64,000 bases of DNA from Gammaproteobacteria bacterium (GTDB lineage Bacteria > Pseudomonadota > Gammaproteobacteria > Pseudomonadales > Halieaceae). Position 1 is the first letter of the stretch. Every line of letters begins with the position of its first letter. The notes under the pieces are model-generated. The model searched no databases. It was not told where the DNA came from and saw nothing but the letters and a program-made list of their open reading frames with translations. Where the stretch lies: contig JAHEKX010000005.1 of the NCBI GenBank assembly GCA_024644535.1, positions 37,351 to 101,350 of the forward strand. The letters run 5' to 3'. A program made the translations under genes and the position numbers. Shown here in pieces: positions 46,977 to 55,632 of the stretch.

Positions 46977-47690
46977 ATGCGAAATTTAGCGCAGGACATA
47001 AAGCATTGCGAAAAGCGGGCGAACGAAGCGCTAGCCAAATTGGCTTTTGCTGAGCCGGTAACACATGTTTACAACCCTTTGGTGTATGCGGCCAGGCCAC
47101 ATCACGTTTATTTAGAGCGTTTCGTATCGCATCGCCCGAAAGCTTTGCTGTTAGGTATGAACCCAGGCCCCTATGGCATGGTACAAACGGGTGTCCCCTT
47201 TGGTGAAGTTGCAATGGTGCGCGATTGGCTGGGCATTAACGAGGCTGTTGATCAGCCTAAAGTCGAACACCCTAAGCGTCCAGTTTTGGGTTTTGAATGC
47301 ACACGCAGTGAGGTTTCAGGCCGGCGCCTGTGGGGCTGGGCACAAGAGCGCTGGGGTAGTCCTGAGGCTTTTTTTAGCGACTGTTTCGTACATAATTTTT
47401 GCCCCTTAGTATTTATGGGAGAGACGGGTCGTAACATTACCCCAGATAAGCTGAAAAAAGACGAACGCGACGCGCTTTATGCTATTTGCGATAGTTTACT
47501 CCGCCAAATTATCGCCGTGATAGAGCCCAGTGCAGTTGTGGGTGTAGGCGTATTCGCCGAAGAAAGAGCGTTAAAGTTGGGTCTGGATGTGCCCGTTTAC
47601 CGGATTCCCCACCCGAGTCCCGCGAGTCCGGCCGCCAATCGCGGATGGTCAGCGATGGCGAATACGGCATTTGACGCTTTGCCCCTGTAG
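46977..47690 (+). CDS. SMUG1-type single-strand-selective uracil-DNA glycosylase
   Basis: A 237-residue DNA glycosylase of family 3 uracil-DNA glycosylases. G60-M-N-P-G-P-Y-G with MVQTGVPFGEV is nearly identical to the vertebrate SMUG1 active-site segment. H212-P-S-P then ANRGW is the second conserved motif holding the catalytic His. SMUG1 removes uracil, 5-hydroxymethyluracil and 5-formyluracil from DNA. It lies 9 bp behind the oxygenase gene and ends the operon. SMUG1 homologues are present in only a minority of bacteria. With three photolyases encoded earlier in the window it indicates strong investment in base-damage repair. Confidence 0.95.
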   Translation: MRNLAQDIKHCEKRANEALAKLAFAEPVTHVYNPLVYAARPHHVYLERFVSHRPKALLLGMNPGPYGMVQTGVPFGEVAMVRDWLGINEAVDQPKVEHPKRPVLGFECTRSEVSGRRLWGWAQERWGSPEAFFSDCFVHNFCPLVFMGETGRNITPDKLKKDERDALYAICDSLLRQIIAVIEPSAVVGVGVFAEERALKLGLDVPVYRIPHPSPASPAANRGWSAMANTAFDALPL

Positions 47691-47698
47691 CCTTTTAA

Positions 47699-48145
47699 CT
47701 AGGTCAATATAGAGCCATCGGGCGCACGCACGGTAACCTTCACGTCAATACCTTGGCGCACGCTTTGAGTCACGACACAAAAGTCTTCGAATTGCGACAG
47801 TGCTCGTTCCAGATGAGGCATGGTGTCGGGCGCGTTACCCAAGATTAACTCGACCTTCATTTCCTGTATGCGCCAGCGTCGATCAATGCGGCAAAGTTCT
47901 CCGTTAATTCTTGCGGTCACTTTACCTGGATCCTCATGAAACTTTTGTACCGCAAATATTAGGCTTGCCGCCAAGCAATTTGCGACGGATGCCGCCAAAA
48001 GTTTGGAGGGATTGGGGCCTTTGCCTTCGCCGATAGGGGCAGGTTCATCGGTCACCAGTTGGCCGAAGTCGCCAAAATCCACTAGGAATCGAAAGCCATC
48101 GATTAGCTGTAAAGATACTTCAAATCTGGGGTTGTCAGTGCTCAT
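47699..48145 (-). CDS. OsmC-family protein
   Basis: A 148-residue OsmC/Ohr-fold protein. The first conserved Cys is in ASVANCLAASLIF and the second in FEDFCVVTQSVRQG, the thiol pair that reduces organic hydroperoxides in OsmC and Ohr. EGKGPNPSKLLAA is the family helix lead-in. It most resembles general OsmC rather than Ohr, so the physiological substrate is uncertain. It is convergent with the SMUG1 gene with an 8-bp gap and forms a single-gene transcript. Confidence 0.9.
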   Translation of the reverse strand: MSTDNPRFEVSLQLIDGFRFLVDFGDFGQLVTDEPAPIGEGKGPNPSKLLAASVANCLAASLIFAVQKFHEDPGKVTARINGELCRIDRRWRIQEMKVELILGNAPDTMPHLERALSQFEDFCVVTQSVRQGIDVKVTVRAPDGSILT

Positions 48146-48297
48146 AGAGTCTCCGCCTTAAAACATGAGTGTGCCAGCTCGAAGGATTTAATGTAGTGAT
48201 GTGAGTCAAACAATCGGGTTAGCAAGGAAAATTTTTATAAATTTTAAATACTAAATTTTCGTGCTAGGCTGACAATTCCATTATCAGGGTTGTAGAT

Positions 48298-49542
48298 ATG
48301 ACAGAATCTGCGCTAAGTGTAGCCTTGCTGAATGAGCAAACCGCAATTCTACTGTCTGGGATCACAGGGTTGGTCATGCCCTCGCTTATGGTTGTTTATA
48401 AAGCGACGCGGGAAACTTACCCCGGTTTCGGCTTGTGGGCTGCAGCCTTTGTATGCAACGGTGTGGGTTCGTTATTGTTGGGGTCCGAGGCATTTGTGCC
48501 AATATGGCTTTCGCTTTGGCTCGGTAATATCTTGATTTTGGCCTTTCCCGCTTTATTGGCACTGGGCTTAAATGTGTTTCTAAGGCGACCCACGAGATGG
48601 CTGGGTTATGGCCTAAGTGTGATTTTGTATGCGCTGATACAAGGTGTCCTTATTATTGCCAGTGTCGATGCTGGTACTCGCTCAATTGCTTTCAATGGTT
48701 TCGTCTTAATATACATGTGTATTTTTGGTTGGAATATTTATTCTTACGCTAGTCGCATCTCAGGCAAGGTAGACCATTTGGCGCTGAGCGTCGTTTTCCT
48801 GTCAGCTGCGATCTGTGTCGTGCGAACGGTTAATATATTGCTTAAATCGTCGTATGAAAACCCGGTTCTTTATCAGGATCTGGACACGCTCTTCATTTTA
48901 TTGATGGTGCTTGCTTCAGTCTCTATGGTCATTGTGATTATTTCGATGAATCAGCAGCGGCTGGAAGTAGATATGCACAATGTCGCTAAGGCGCTCGAAG
49001 AAAAAACATCCGCTCTAGAAGACCTCAATCAAGAGCTTACCGTTACGTCGCTAACAGACTTTCTAACCGGGATTGGCAATCGACGTTTTTTTGATAGCGA
49101 GTATCAAAGCGTTTGGAGCCGCTCGGTACAAGACGATACGTCGCTAACCGTCTTAGTGTTAGATCTCGATTGTTTTAAGCTGTACAACGACTCGATGGGG
49201 CACTTAGCCGGTGACGAATGTTTACAGCGGGTCGGTCGGCTTTTAATGACCCACCCAGGTTTGCGAGGCAGTCTCGTTGCGAGAATCGGTGGAGAAGAAT
49301 TTGCAGTGGTAATCGAAAAAGGGGCCGACGAGGGCTGGGCACTGGCTGAAGAATTGGTGTCTAGAGTGGCTTCTTTATCGATCCCGCATCCTAGTTCTAC
49401 GGTTGGGCCGTTAGTCACTATCAGCATAGGTGTGGCTACCCGACTACCGAATGATAACAGTGGCTCAAAATTACTGTCGCGAGCTGATCATGCGCTGTAT
49501 CATGCGAAAACCGCTGGGCGTAACCAAGCGCTGGTAGCCTAA
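48298..49542 (+). CDS. Membrane-bound diguanylate cyclase
   Basis: A 414-residue protein. About seven transmembrane helices (residues 15-222) form a MASE-like sensor. A short coiled linker (about 225-250, LEEKTSALEDLNQEL) and a GGDEF domain follow, with the active site as GGEEF at residues 331-335, a catalytically competent variant. LTDFLTGIGNRRFFDSEY and VLDLDCFKLYNDSMGH are intact metal and GTP sites. The inhibitory I-site (R-x-x-D five residues before GGEEF) is absent: the sequence is LRGS. It should make cyclic di-GMP without product feedback. The signal is unknown. Confidence 0.92.
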   Translation: MTESALSVALLNEQTAILLSGITGLVMPSLMVVYKATRETYPGFGLWAAAFVCNGVGSLLLGSEAFVPIWLSLWLGNILILAFPALLALGLNVFLRRPTRWLGYGLSVILYALIQGVLIIASVDAGTRSIAFNGFVLIYMCIFGWNIYSYASRISGKVDHLALSVVFLSAAICVVRTVNILLKSSYENPVLYQDLDTLFILLMVLASVSMVIVIISMNQQRLEVDMHNVAKALEEKTSALEDLNQELTVTSLTDFLTGIGNRRFFDSEYQSVWSRSVQDDTSLTVLVLDLDCFKLYNDSMGHLAGDECLQRVGRLLMTHPGLRGSLVARIGGEEFAVVIEKGADEGWALAEELVSRVASLSIPHPSSTVGPLVTISIGVATRLPNDNSGSKLLSRADHALYHAKTAGRNQALVA

Positions 49543-49565
49543 ATCCATTCACTTTAAAGGTCTTT

Positions 49566-51074
49566 GTGGTGCAACCGCAGTTTTTGCACGATCTTCCTCG
49601 CATCAATTTTACTGACAACCCCGATTCCTATGCCGTGATGGGAGATTCCCCTATCACTTATCGTGAACTGCACACTAAAGTAGAGATTTTGTCACATCAC
49701 CTAGCAGCGCGATACGGGCTGGGCACCCGTCTGGCTGTTCTGGCATGGAACAGTACGGATTATCTGATCTTAATTTATGCCTGCTCGGCCGCGGGACTGA
49801 TATTGGTCCCGCTTAATACACGACTCGCAAAAGCCGAATGGGAATATCAAATTCAGGCGACGCGCCCGAGTTTATTGGTGGTAGGCAAGGGGTTTCTTGA
49901 TCTTGGTGCTGAGTTTGCCTGCGATATGAGTATTGATGTTCAGGTTTTATCCGATCTGGTAAGCACGATAAGCTCGCCCATACCCTGCAAATTGCCCATC
50001 ATTGAACCTGGTCACGCGGTCTGGATTTTGCACACCTCGGGGTCTACCGGTAAACCAAAAGGTGCGGTGTTAACTCACCAGTCATTTTTGGCAGGTCTGG
50101 AATCGGCTGCCCACGGGCGACCGGTGTTATCCAATGATGTTTATTTGTATCCGTTTCCACTATTCCATGTTTCCGCACACAATGTCTTTTTACAGCATAA
50201 ATTTGGTGCCGCGGTCTGGTTGTTGCCCGGGTTTGACTCTGATGAGGTGTTGCGGCTGTGTGAGCAAAGGCAGGTATCTACTTTGAGTTTGGCGCCCACT
50301 ATGATTGCCATGCTGTTAGACCACCCCAGCTATGCCCCGCACAAATTACAGGGTGTTAGAGCTATTGGTTATGGGGCATCGGCTATGCCATTGCCTTTGA
50401 TGCAAACGTTATTAAGCACCTTGGATATTGACTTGTCGCAAAGCTATGGTATGACCGAACTTTCCGGCAGTATCTCGTTTTTGATGCCCGAAGATCACCT
50501 TGCAGGACTCATGGATGAAAGTATCATGCGTTCGGTTGGACGGCCCGTAAGTGGTGTTCAGGTCACGATACGAAATGATCAGGGCGATGTGTTGCCCTTA
50601 GGTTCGGTTGGAGAAGTCTGTGTTGCAGCGGATCAATGCATGAAAGGCTACTGGGAGCGGCCGCAAGAAACTGAGAGTGCGATTGGTGCCGGTTATTTGC
50701 GCACCGGTGATCTGGGTTTGTTCGACGATCGTGGTTACTTGACGCTGGTTGATCGTAAAAAAGACATGATTATCAGCGGGGGTGAAAATGTCGCCTCGCG
50801 TGAAGTCGAGGATGTGCTTACAACACATGTCAGTGTCAAGCAGGTCGCCGTGGTGGGTTTGCCGCATGAACGATGGGGACAGGTCGTCTGCGCCTGTTTG
50901 GTATTAAGCCAGACGGTCGAGGCCGAGGAGCTGGATGTTTTCTGCAGAGCACAGCTAGCGGCATTTAAATGCCCCAAACGTTACGTTACGCTGGAATCGT
51001 TGCCCTTAAACGCCTCGGGTAAAATCGATAAGCCTGCCCTACGGCAGGCTCTGCTGGATGAGTCTCTCACCTAA
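49566..51074 (+). CDS. AMP-dependent acyl-CoA ligase
   Basis: A 502-residue adenylate-forming ligase. HTSGSTGKPKGAVLTH is the P-loop-like A3 motif, QSYGMTELSG is A5, YLRTGDLGLFDDRGYLTLVDRKKD covers A7-A8 and NASGKIDKPALRQ carries the catalytic lysine. It activates a carboxylic acid, probably medium or long chain, as CoA thioester. A double GTG starts the protein; GTG 49566 is used, with AAAGG upstream, and GTG 49569 is equally possible. The stop overlaps that of the convergent creatininase-family gene. Confidence 0.92.
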   Translation: MVQPQFLHDLPRINFTDNPDSYAVMGDSPITYRELHTKVEILSHHLAARYGLGTRLAVLAWNSTDYLILIYACSAAGLILVPLNTRLAKAEWEYQIQATRPSLLVVGKGFLDLGAEFACDMSIDVQVLSDLVSTISSPIPCKLPIIEPGHAVWILHTSGSTGKPKGAVLTHQSFLAGLESAAHGRPVLSNDVYLYPFPLFHVSAHNVFLQHKFGAAVWLLPGFDSDEVLRLCEQRQVSTLSLAPTMIAMLLDHPSYAPHKLQGVRAIGYGASAMPLPLMQTLLSTLDIDLSQSYGMTELSGSISFLMPEDHLAGLMDESIMRSVGRPVSGVQVTIRNDQGDVLPLGSVGEVCVAADQCMKGYWERPQETESAIGAGYLRTGDLGLFDDRGYLTLVDRKKDMIISGGENVASREVEDVLTTHVSVKQVAVVGLPHERWGQVVCACLVLSQTVEAEELDVFCRAQLAAFKCPKRYVTLESLPLNASGKIDKPALRQALLDESLT

Positions 51075-51817
51075 GATTGAACGAACTTTTGAAAGTCCGC
51101 CCACAACGCATCGGCGGTTAGGTTGATCAACGTATGGCCTGCTTCGATCGTAGCCTGCGTTGGATCGGAGCCGATGCGTCCATCTGGGAAGTTGGCACGA
51201 TAGTGCTCTGCGTCGGTAAAGGTTCCAATAGGCGCAATTTTGGGCTCTAGCGTTTCAGTTCTTACTTGCTCTGGGTATGCCGCGTAGGTTACAGCCACTT
51301 CTGACGCCGTAGCGTGCATGCCGTCGCCCGCCGGATGCAGCTCTTTGCACTTGGCCATAACCGAGGGCAATTCCCACCAGTTCTTGGCTGTCATCCGCAA
51401 CGCGGGTTGTCGGGCTGGAGTTGGCTCGAAACTTCGTTGGGCATAGACTTCGGCAAAGGCCGCTTGAATAGTCGCCGTATTGCCGCCGTGGCCATTAAAC
51501 CAATACAGTTTTTTAAAGCCGTGTTTAGCGAGCGAAAAGCTCCAATCCGTAATAGCCGCAATCATGGTCGATGGGCGTAGCGTCATAGTGCCAGGAAAGC
51601 CCAGATGATGTTGCGCACAACCCACATTGAAAGTTGGACCGATCAGAACGCCGTGTTCGTCTCCAACGCGTTTAGCGATAACCTCGGGGCAGATGGCGTC
51701 GGTTCCAATAAGCCCAGTAGGGCCATGCTGCTCCATCGAGCCGATCGGAATGATAATAGCGTCCGATGTGTTCAGATATTTCTCGACATCGGTCCAAGTG
51801 CTCAGTGACAGTTGCAT
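51071..51817 (-). CDS. Creatininase-family amidohydrolase
   Basis: The frame is open to 51904, but ATG 51817 follows AGAGGCG and gives a standard 248-residue protein beginning MQLSLSTWTDVEKYL. IPIGSMEQHGPTG and GTDAICP supply metal-binding Glu, His and Asp; HLGFPGTMTL and WFNGHGGNTATIQAA complete the two-metal site. The family includes creatininase, formamidase-type enzymes and the mycofactocin peptidase MftE; specificity cannot be assigned. No mycofactocin genes are nearby. It overlaps the acyl-CoA ligase stop by four bases. Confidence 0.9.
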   Translation of the reverse strand: MQLSLSTWTDVEKYLNTSDAIIIPIGSMEQHGPTGLIGTDAICPEVIAKRVGDEHGVLIGPTFNVGCAQHHLGFPGTMTLRPSTMIAAITDWSFSLAKHGFKKLYWFNGHGGNTATIQAAFAEVYAQRSFEPTPARQPALRMTAKNWWELPSVMAKCKELHPAGDGMHATASEVAVTYAAYPEQVRTETLEPKIAPIGTFTDAEHYRANFPDGRIGSDPTQATIEAGHTLINLTADALWADFQKFVQS

Positions 51818-51908
51818 AGTAAGCGCCTCTTGTTGGGCCGTTAAGTATACGAATTGGGATGGGGGCTTGTCATCAGGCCCAGTGTAATCAACCCAAACGT
51901 GCAAAGGT

Positions 51909-52043
51909 TTATTTACAAGGCTTTAAGCGAATAATCCCCATGGCTTGGAGAACGTATTTCTCGTAGATCCGTCCGGTGCGTCCGGTACGCATTTTATGCG
52001 TCATGCGACCCAAACCCGCATCCATGACTGCGATACGTGCCAT
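51909..52043 (-). CDS. Possible 44-residue basic protein
   Basis: ATG at 52043 to TAA at 51911-51909 encodes MARIAVMDAGLGRMTHKMRT followed by a repeated GRTGR basic stretch and an IYEKYVLQAMG hydrophobic patch. The product is strongly basic (many Arg/Lys). A weak AAGAG ribosome site lies seven bases upstream. It lies upstream of the creatininase gene on the same strand, 91 bp away. No family is recognised. It may be a real small protein or chance. Confidence 0.4.
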   Translation of the reverse strand: MARIAVMDAGLGRMTHKMRTGRTGRIYEKYVLQAMGIIRLKPCK

Positions 52044-52206
52044 AGTATGCTCTTTTAGGGGCAGGCTTCATGGCGCGCTAGTCGTGAAAATGCTGCGTTG
52101 ATGTGAATTAAAGACGGTGATCTTAGTGGTCGACTCTTGGTCGTTGAAAAAGCGCCGTTTTGTGCTACTGTGCTGTCGTCATTTCTAATAATAAGCGCCC
52201 AAAAAT

Positions 52207-52542
52207 ATGGTTATGTTTAGAGCTTGGTTAGCATTTATGTTGATAGCGATTACGGCCTACACCGCAGTTACTGTGCAGCAATACGGTTGGAATTTGTTTA
52301 CCCCATTTTTTTCAGAGATGCTGACGTATTCTTGGTTTGGGCAGTTTAATTTGGACTTTATGTTCATGTTAAGTGTGTCGGCCCTGTGGGTGTCATGGCG
52401 TCACCGGTTCTCTCCCACTGGGCTTGGTTTAGGCCTGCTAGCATTTCTGGGTGGTATTTTATTCTTGACCGTATACTTATTGATTCAGTCACGGGGCCGC
52501 GATTCGATCGAGGAACTCTTATTAACGCGGGACAATCATTAA
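52207..52542 (+). CDS. Small three-helix membrane protein (DUF2834-like)
   Basis: A 111-residue hydrophobic protein with three likely transmembrane helices (about 5-20, 45-65, 73-92). GQFNLDFMFMLSVSALWVSW after the first loop and GGILFLTVYLLIQSRG at the third helix resemble the DUF2834 layout. No catalytic motif is seen. The start has little ribosome-site support; ATG 52213 is a near alternative. It is a single gene. Family assignment is moderate and function unknown. Confidence 0.6.
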   Translation: MVMFRAWLAFMLIAITAYTAVTVQQYGWNLFTPFFSEMLTYSWFGQFNLDFMFMLSVSALWVSWRHRFSPTGLGLGLLAFLGGILFLTVYLLIQSRGRDSIEELLLTRDNH

Positions 52543-52777
52543 TTAGGCTGAAGTTTGGGCTTAATGTAGTTTGAAGTTTGTTGTTAGCCGGCCGGGACAA
52601 GATTACCTCCCAGCGCAAGCAGCGCTTTACTATTAGTCTGGGCGATCTCAATAAGTCTGGTATGTGTGGTGAGCCTCTTTTGGGCCTAAGCTGAAAGTCA
52701 GTCGATAGTGTCCTGGTATCGAACACGCACAGGTGTTTTTTCAGAGCCAGTCTTTAGCGGGTCTGTCTGCGATTCCG

Positions 52778-52806
52778 TTGACCCAAGTCTGCTGGTGGTC
52801 TAACAT
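52778..52806 (+). promoter_or_regulatory. Promoter of the TRAP/kdgK operon
   Basis: TTGACC (52778-52783), a 17-bp spacer and TAACAT (52801-52806) make a good sigma-70 promoter. The palindromic operator starts at the last base of the -10. Confidence 0.65.
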
Positions 52807-52819
52807 GCCACCGGTGGCA
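52806..52819. promoter_or_regulatory. LacI-type operator of the TRAP/kdgK operon
   Basis: TGCCACCGGTGGCA is a perfect 14-bp palindrome with central CG, as in LacI-family operators, placed over the expected transcription start. The same 14 bp plus the following GAAA recur in front of uxaC. Confidence 0.85.
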
Positions 52820-52842
52820 GAAAAATAATCAGGAGATCTCAA

Positions 52843-53835
52843 TTGTTCGTACTTGCCGGTATTCGACAGGCTCGCTGCCTTTTAATTACTTTGGTGACGC
52901 TACTTTTGGTTTCTTGTGGTGCACAACAAGACGTCATGATTTTGAGAGTAGGGCACAGCTTGGACCCTTCACACACGGTGCACAAAGCTATGCTGAAAAT
53001 GGGCCAGCGCCTCGATGAGCTATCGGGCGGTACTATGGCGATCGAGTTGTATCCCAGTGGTCAGCTCGGGTCAGAGCGAGAGCTGATTGAGCTTTTGCAA
53101 ATTGGTAGTTTGGCGATGACAAAAGTCTCGGCGAGCCCGCTAGAAGGGTTCGTGCCCACCATGAAGCTCTTCAATATTCCCTATTTGTTCCGAGACCAAG
53201 ATCATTTTTTTAAAGTGCTCGATTCCGATATTGGACGTGACATTCTGGCGTCTTTAAAGCCGGCGCAATTACTGGGTCTGGGGTATTACGACGCCGGTAG
53301 TCGCAGCTTTTACACCACCAAAAAGCCTGTGGTTACCCCCGCTGATCTGGCAAGCGTTAAGATACGTGTGCAAGAAAGTCAGGCAGCGATGGCAATGATT
53401 CGCGCGCTTGGCGGCAATCCAACACCTATTTCCTGGGGAGAGCTTTACACTGCCTTGCAGCAGGGTGTGGTAGACGGAGCCGAGAACAATCCGCCGAGCT
53501 TTTATTTGTCGCGTCACTATGAAGTGGCGCCCTACTATATTCTGGATGAGCACACTTCGGTCCCTGATGTCATTTTGATTAGTCGTTACGTTTGGGAGCG
53601 TATGTCTGAGCAGCAGCAAGCTTGGCTACAGCAGGCAGTAGATGAATCGGTCGATTTCCAGCGGGCTCAATGGCAGTTGGATACCGAGGCAGCCTTAGCG
53701 GCGGTGCAAGAGGCTGGAGTACACGTGATTAGTGCGGACAAGTCGCAATTTCAGCAGCAGGTGTCGGGGCTAATTAACGAGCTTAAAGCGAGCGAGTTGG
53801 GGCCGATGATTCAGCGCATTGAGGGGGTGCAGTAA
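52843..53835 (+). CDS. dctP: TRAP transporter solute-binding protein (DctP family), lipoprotein
   Basis: A 330-residue periplasmic binding protein. It starts at TTG with AGGAGA six bases upstream. The signal ends LLVSCG, a lipobox, so it is membrane-anchored. LRVGHSLDPSHTVHKAM, LYPSGQLGSERELIELLQ and VKIRVQESQAAMAMIRALG are DctP signatures; the Arg in KIRV is the carboxylate-binding residue of TRAP binding proteins. GVVDGAENNPPSFYLSRHYE is close to the group that binds sugar acids. Neighbouring KDG kinase and glucuronate isomerase genes point to hexuronate as ligand. Confidence 0.93.
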   Translation: MFVLAGIRQARCLLITLVTLLLVSCGAQQDVMILRVGHSLDPSHTVHKAMLKMGQRLDELSGGTMAIELYPSGQLGSERELIELLQIGSLAMTKVSASPLEGFVPTMKLFNIPYLFRDQDHFFKVLDSDIGRDILASLKPAQLLGLGYYDAGSRSFYTTKKPVVTPADLASVKIRVQESQAAMAMIRALGGNPTPISWGELYTALQQGVVDGAENNPPSFYLSRHYEVAPYYILDEHTSVPDVILISRYVWERMSEQQQAWLQQAVDESVDFQRAQWQLDTEAALAAVQEAGVHVISADKSQFQQQVSGLINELKASELGPMIQRIEGVQ

Positions 53836-54332
53836 TGCGAGCGTTAACACAATGGTTGGATCGCGGTTTTCGAGTCTTACTGGTGAGTTTAATGGCTAGT
53901 ATGGTTGCGGCTGTTTGCTGGCAGGTTATTTCTCGTTACGCTCTTAATGATCCTGCCGCGTGGACCGAAGAAATGGCTCGGTTCTTGTTAATGTGGATCG
54001 GTTTATTGGGCGCATGCTATGCCTATCGTGAAGGGCAACACCTAGGTGTTGATTTATTTCCCAAGAGTTTAAGCCCTGCTCGGTATCGCGTGTGGGCATT
54101 GTGCACACATTCTTTGGTGATTCTATTTTCTATCATGGTTTTATTGATTGGTGGTGGCCGTTTGGTCTATTTGACAGCCTCGTTAAACCAAACATCGGCG
54201 GCCTTGGGTGTTCCGATGTCTTGGATTTATATGAGCCTGCCTCTGTGCGGTGTGATGATGATTGTGTACGCGTTAGATGCCATGTTGCATCCAGAGCAAC
54301 CCAGTGCTGAAGGAGTAATGAGCAATGGCTGA
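53835..54332 (+). CDS. dctQ: TRAP transporter small membrane subunit (DctQ)
   Basis: A 165-residue protein with four transmembrane helices. WQVISRYALNDPAAWTEEMA and RFLLMWIGLLGACYAYREGQ with HLGVDLF are the classic DctQ features. Its start codon overlaps the binding-protein stop (TAATG) and its end overlaps the large subunit by 8 bp, so all three subunits are coupled. It joins the large subunit in a sodium-driven symporter in the inner membrane. Confidence 0.93.
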   Translation: MRALTQWLDRGFRVLLVSLMASMVAAVCWQVISRYALNDPAAWTEEMARFLLMWIGLLGACYAYREGQHLGVDLFPKSLSPARYRVWALCTHSLVILFSIMVLLIGGGRLVYLTASLNQTSAALGVPMSWIYMSLPLCGVMMIVYALDAMLHPEQPSAEGVMSNG

Positions 54333-55623
54333 GTTAGTATTGGGCTTAATTTTTGTGGTGCTACTGTGCGTAGGCGTGCCCGTTGCATTCTGCATCGGTC
54401 TGGCTACCATGGCGGCACTGCTCATCAGTATCGACACCTTGCCAGCGCTGACCACAATGGCACAGCGTATGGCAGGTGGTTTGAATAGCTTCGCGCTACT
54501 CGCGGTACCTTTGTTTATTTTAAGCGGTGTGATTATGGGGCAGGGCGGCATTGCTCGACGCTTGATCGCGTTTGCTAAGTGTTTGGTCGGCATGGTTCCC
54601 GGCGGCTTGGCTTTGGTGAATGTCGTCTCGTGTACCTTATTTGGGTCGATATCGGGGTCAGCTGTTGCGGCAAGTTCTGCAGTTGGTGGATTCATGCTGC
54701 CCGAGATGGAGAAAGACGGTTTCGATAAAAACTTTGGTGCGGCTGTGACTGCAACTGCTGCCACAACAGGCCTTTTGATTCCACCCAGTAACATATTAAT
54801 TGTTTATGCTATTGCCAGTGGGGGTGTTTCGATAGCCGCCCTGTTCTTAGCGGGCTATTTGCCAGGTTTACTCCTTGCCGGTGCTTTGATGCTGGTTGCG
54901 TACATTCACGCCAAGCGCCACAACTTACCGTCGGCAGGTACTGTATCCTTTGGTTATACACTGCGAGCAGCCTTAGACGCAGCGCCAAGCTTGTTTTTGG
55001 TTGTGATTGTTATAGGCGGCATTATCGGCGGCGTATTTACCGCTACCGAGGCGGGTGCCATTGCTGTGGTGTATTCCTTAGTACTTGCTGGACCCATTTA
55101 TCAAGAGATTACCCGGACACAGTGGTTTGGGGTATTTCTAAAAGCGACCGAGACTACGGCTATTGTCATGTTCTTGGTGGCCAGTTCGGTGGCGATGTCG
55201 TGGTTGTTGGCCTTTAACAACATTCCTACCCAGGTCGCCGAGGCTTTGCTTGCGGTCAGCGATAACCCACTTATTATTTTATTAATCATCAACCTAGTGC
55301 TGCTACTGGTTGGTTCATTTATGGACATGACGCCGGCGGTGCTGATTTTTACGCCGATCTTTTTACCTGCGGCGGTTGAAATGGGTATTACGCCGCTACA
55401 CTTTGGCATCATTATGGTTTTGAACTTATCCATAGGTTTGTGCACCCCACCGGTGGGTTCGGTGTTGTTCGTTAGTTGTGCCGTCGCCAAAACCAGTATT
55501 CACAACATTATTCGACCCCTACTGCCGATGTATGCGGCAATGTTGGTGGTGTTGTTGCTGGTTACGTACATTCCGGGTATCAGCGAGGCTTTGCCCAAAG
55601 CTTTAGGTCTAATGGCGAAGTAA
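54325..55623 (+). CDS. dctM: TRAP transporter large membrane subunit (DctM)
   Basis: A 432-residue permease with about 12 hydrophobic helices. AVPLFILSGVIMGQGGIARR, FGSISGSAVAASSAVGGFML and TATAATTGLLIPPSNILIVY are the DctM scaffold and transport motifs. GLCTPPVGSVLFVSCAVAK is the repeated inverted counterpart. It catalyses sodium-coupled uptake of the substrate delivered by DctP. It overlaps dctQ, and kdgK follows 9 bp downstream. Confidence 0.95.
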   Translation: MAELVLGLIFVVLLCVGVPVAFCIGLATMAALLISIDTLPALTTMAQRMAGGLNSFALLAVPLFILSGVIMGQGGIARRLIAFAKCLVGMVPGGLALVNVVSCTLFGSISGSAVAASSAVGGFMLPEMEKDGFDKNFGAAVTATAATTGLLIPPSNILIVYAIASGGVSIAALFLAGYLPGLLLAGALMLVAYIHAKRHNLPSAGTVSFGYTLRAALDAAPSLFLVVIVIGGIIGGVFTATEAGAIAVVYSLVLAGPIYQEITRTQWFGVFLKATETTAIVMFLVASSVAMSWLLAFNNIPTQVAEALLAVSDNPLIILLIINLVLLLVGSFMDMTPAVLIFTPIFLPAAVEMGITPLHFGIIMVLNLSIGLCTPPVGSVLFVSCAVAKTSIHNIIRPLLPMYAAMLVVLLLVTYIPGISEALPKALGLMAK

Positions 55624-55632
55624 GGCTTGGTT

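Larger units (their letters stand above)
52543..52842. other. 300-bp leader of the hexuronate TRAP operon
   Basis: No gene is seen. The last 65 bases hold a promoter and operator (listed separately). The first 230 bases show nothing recognisable beyond scattered short GC-rich words. Confidence 0.6.
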
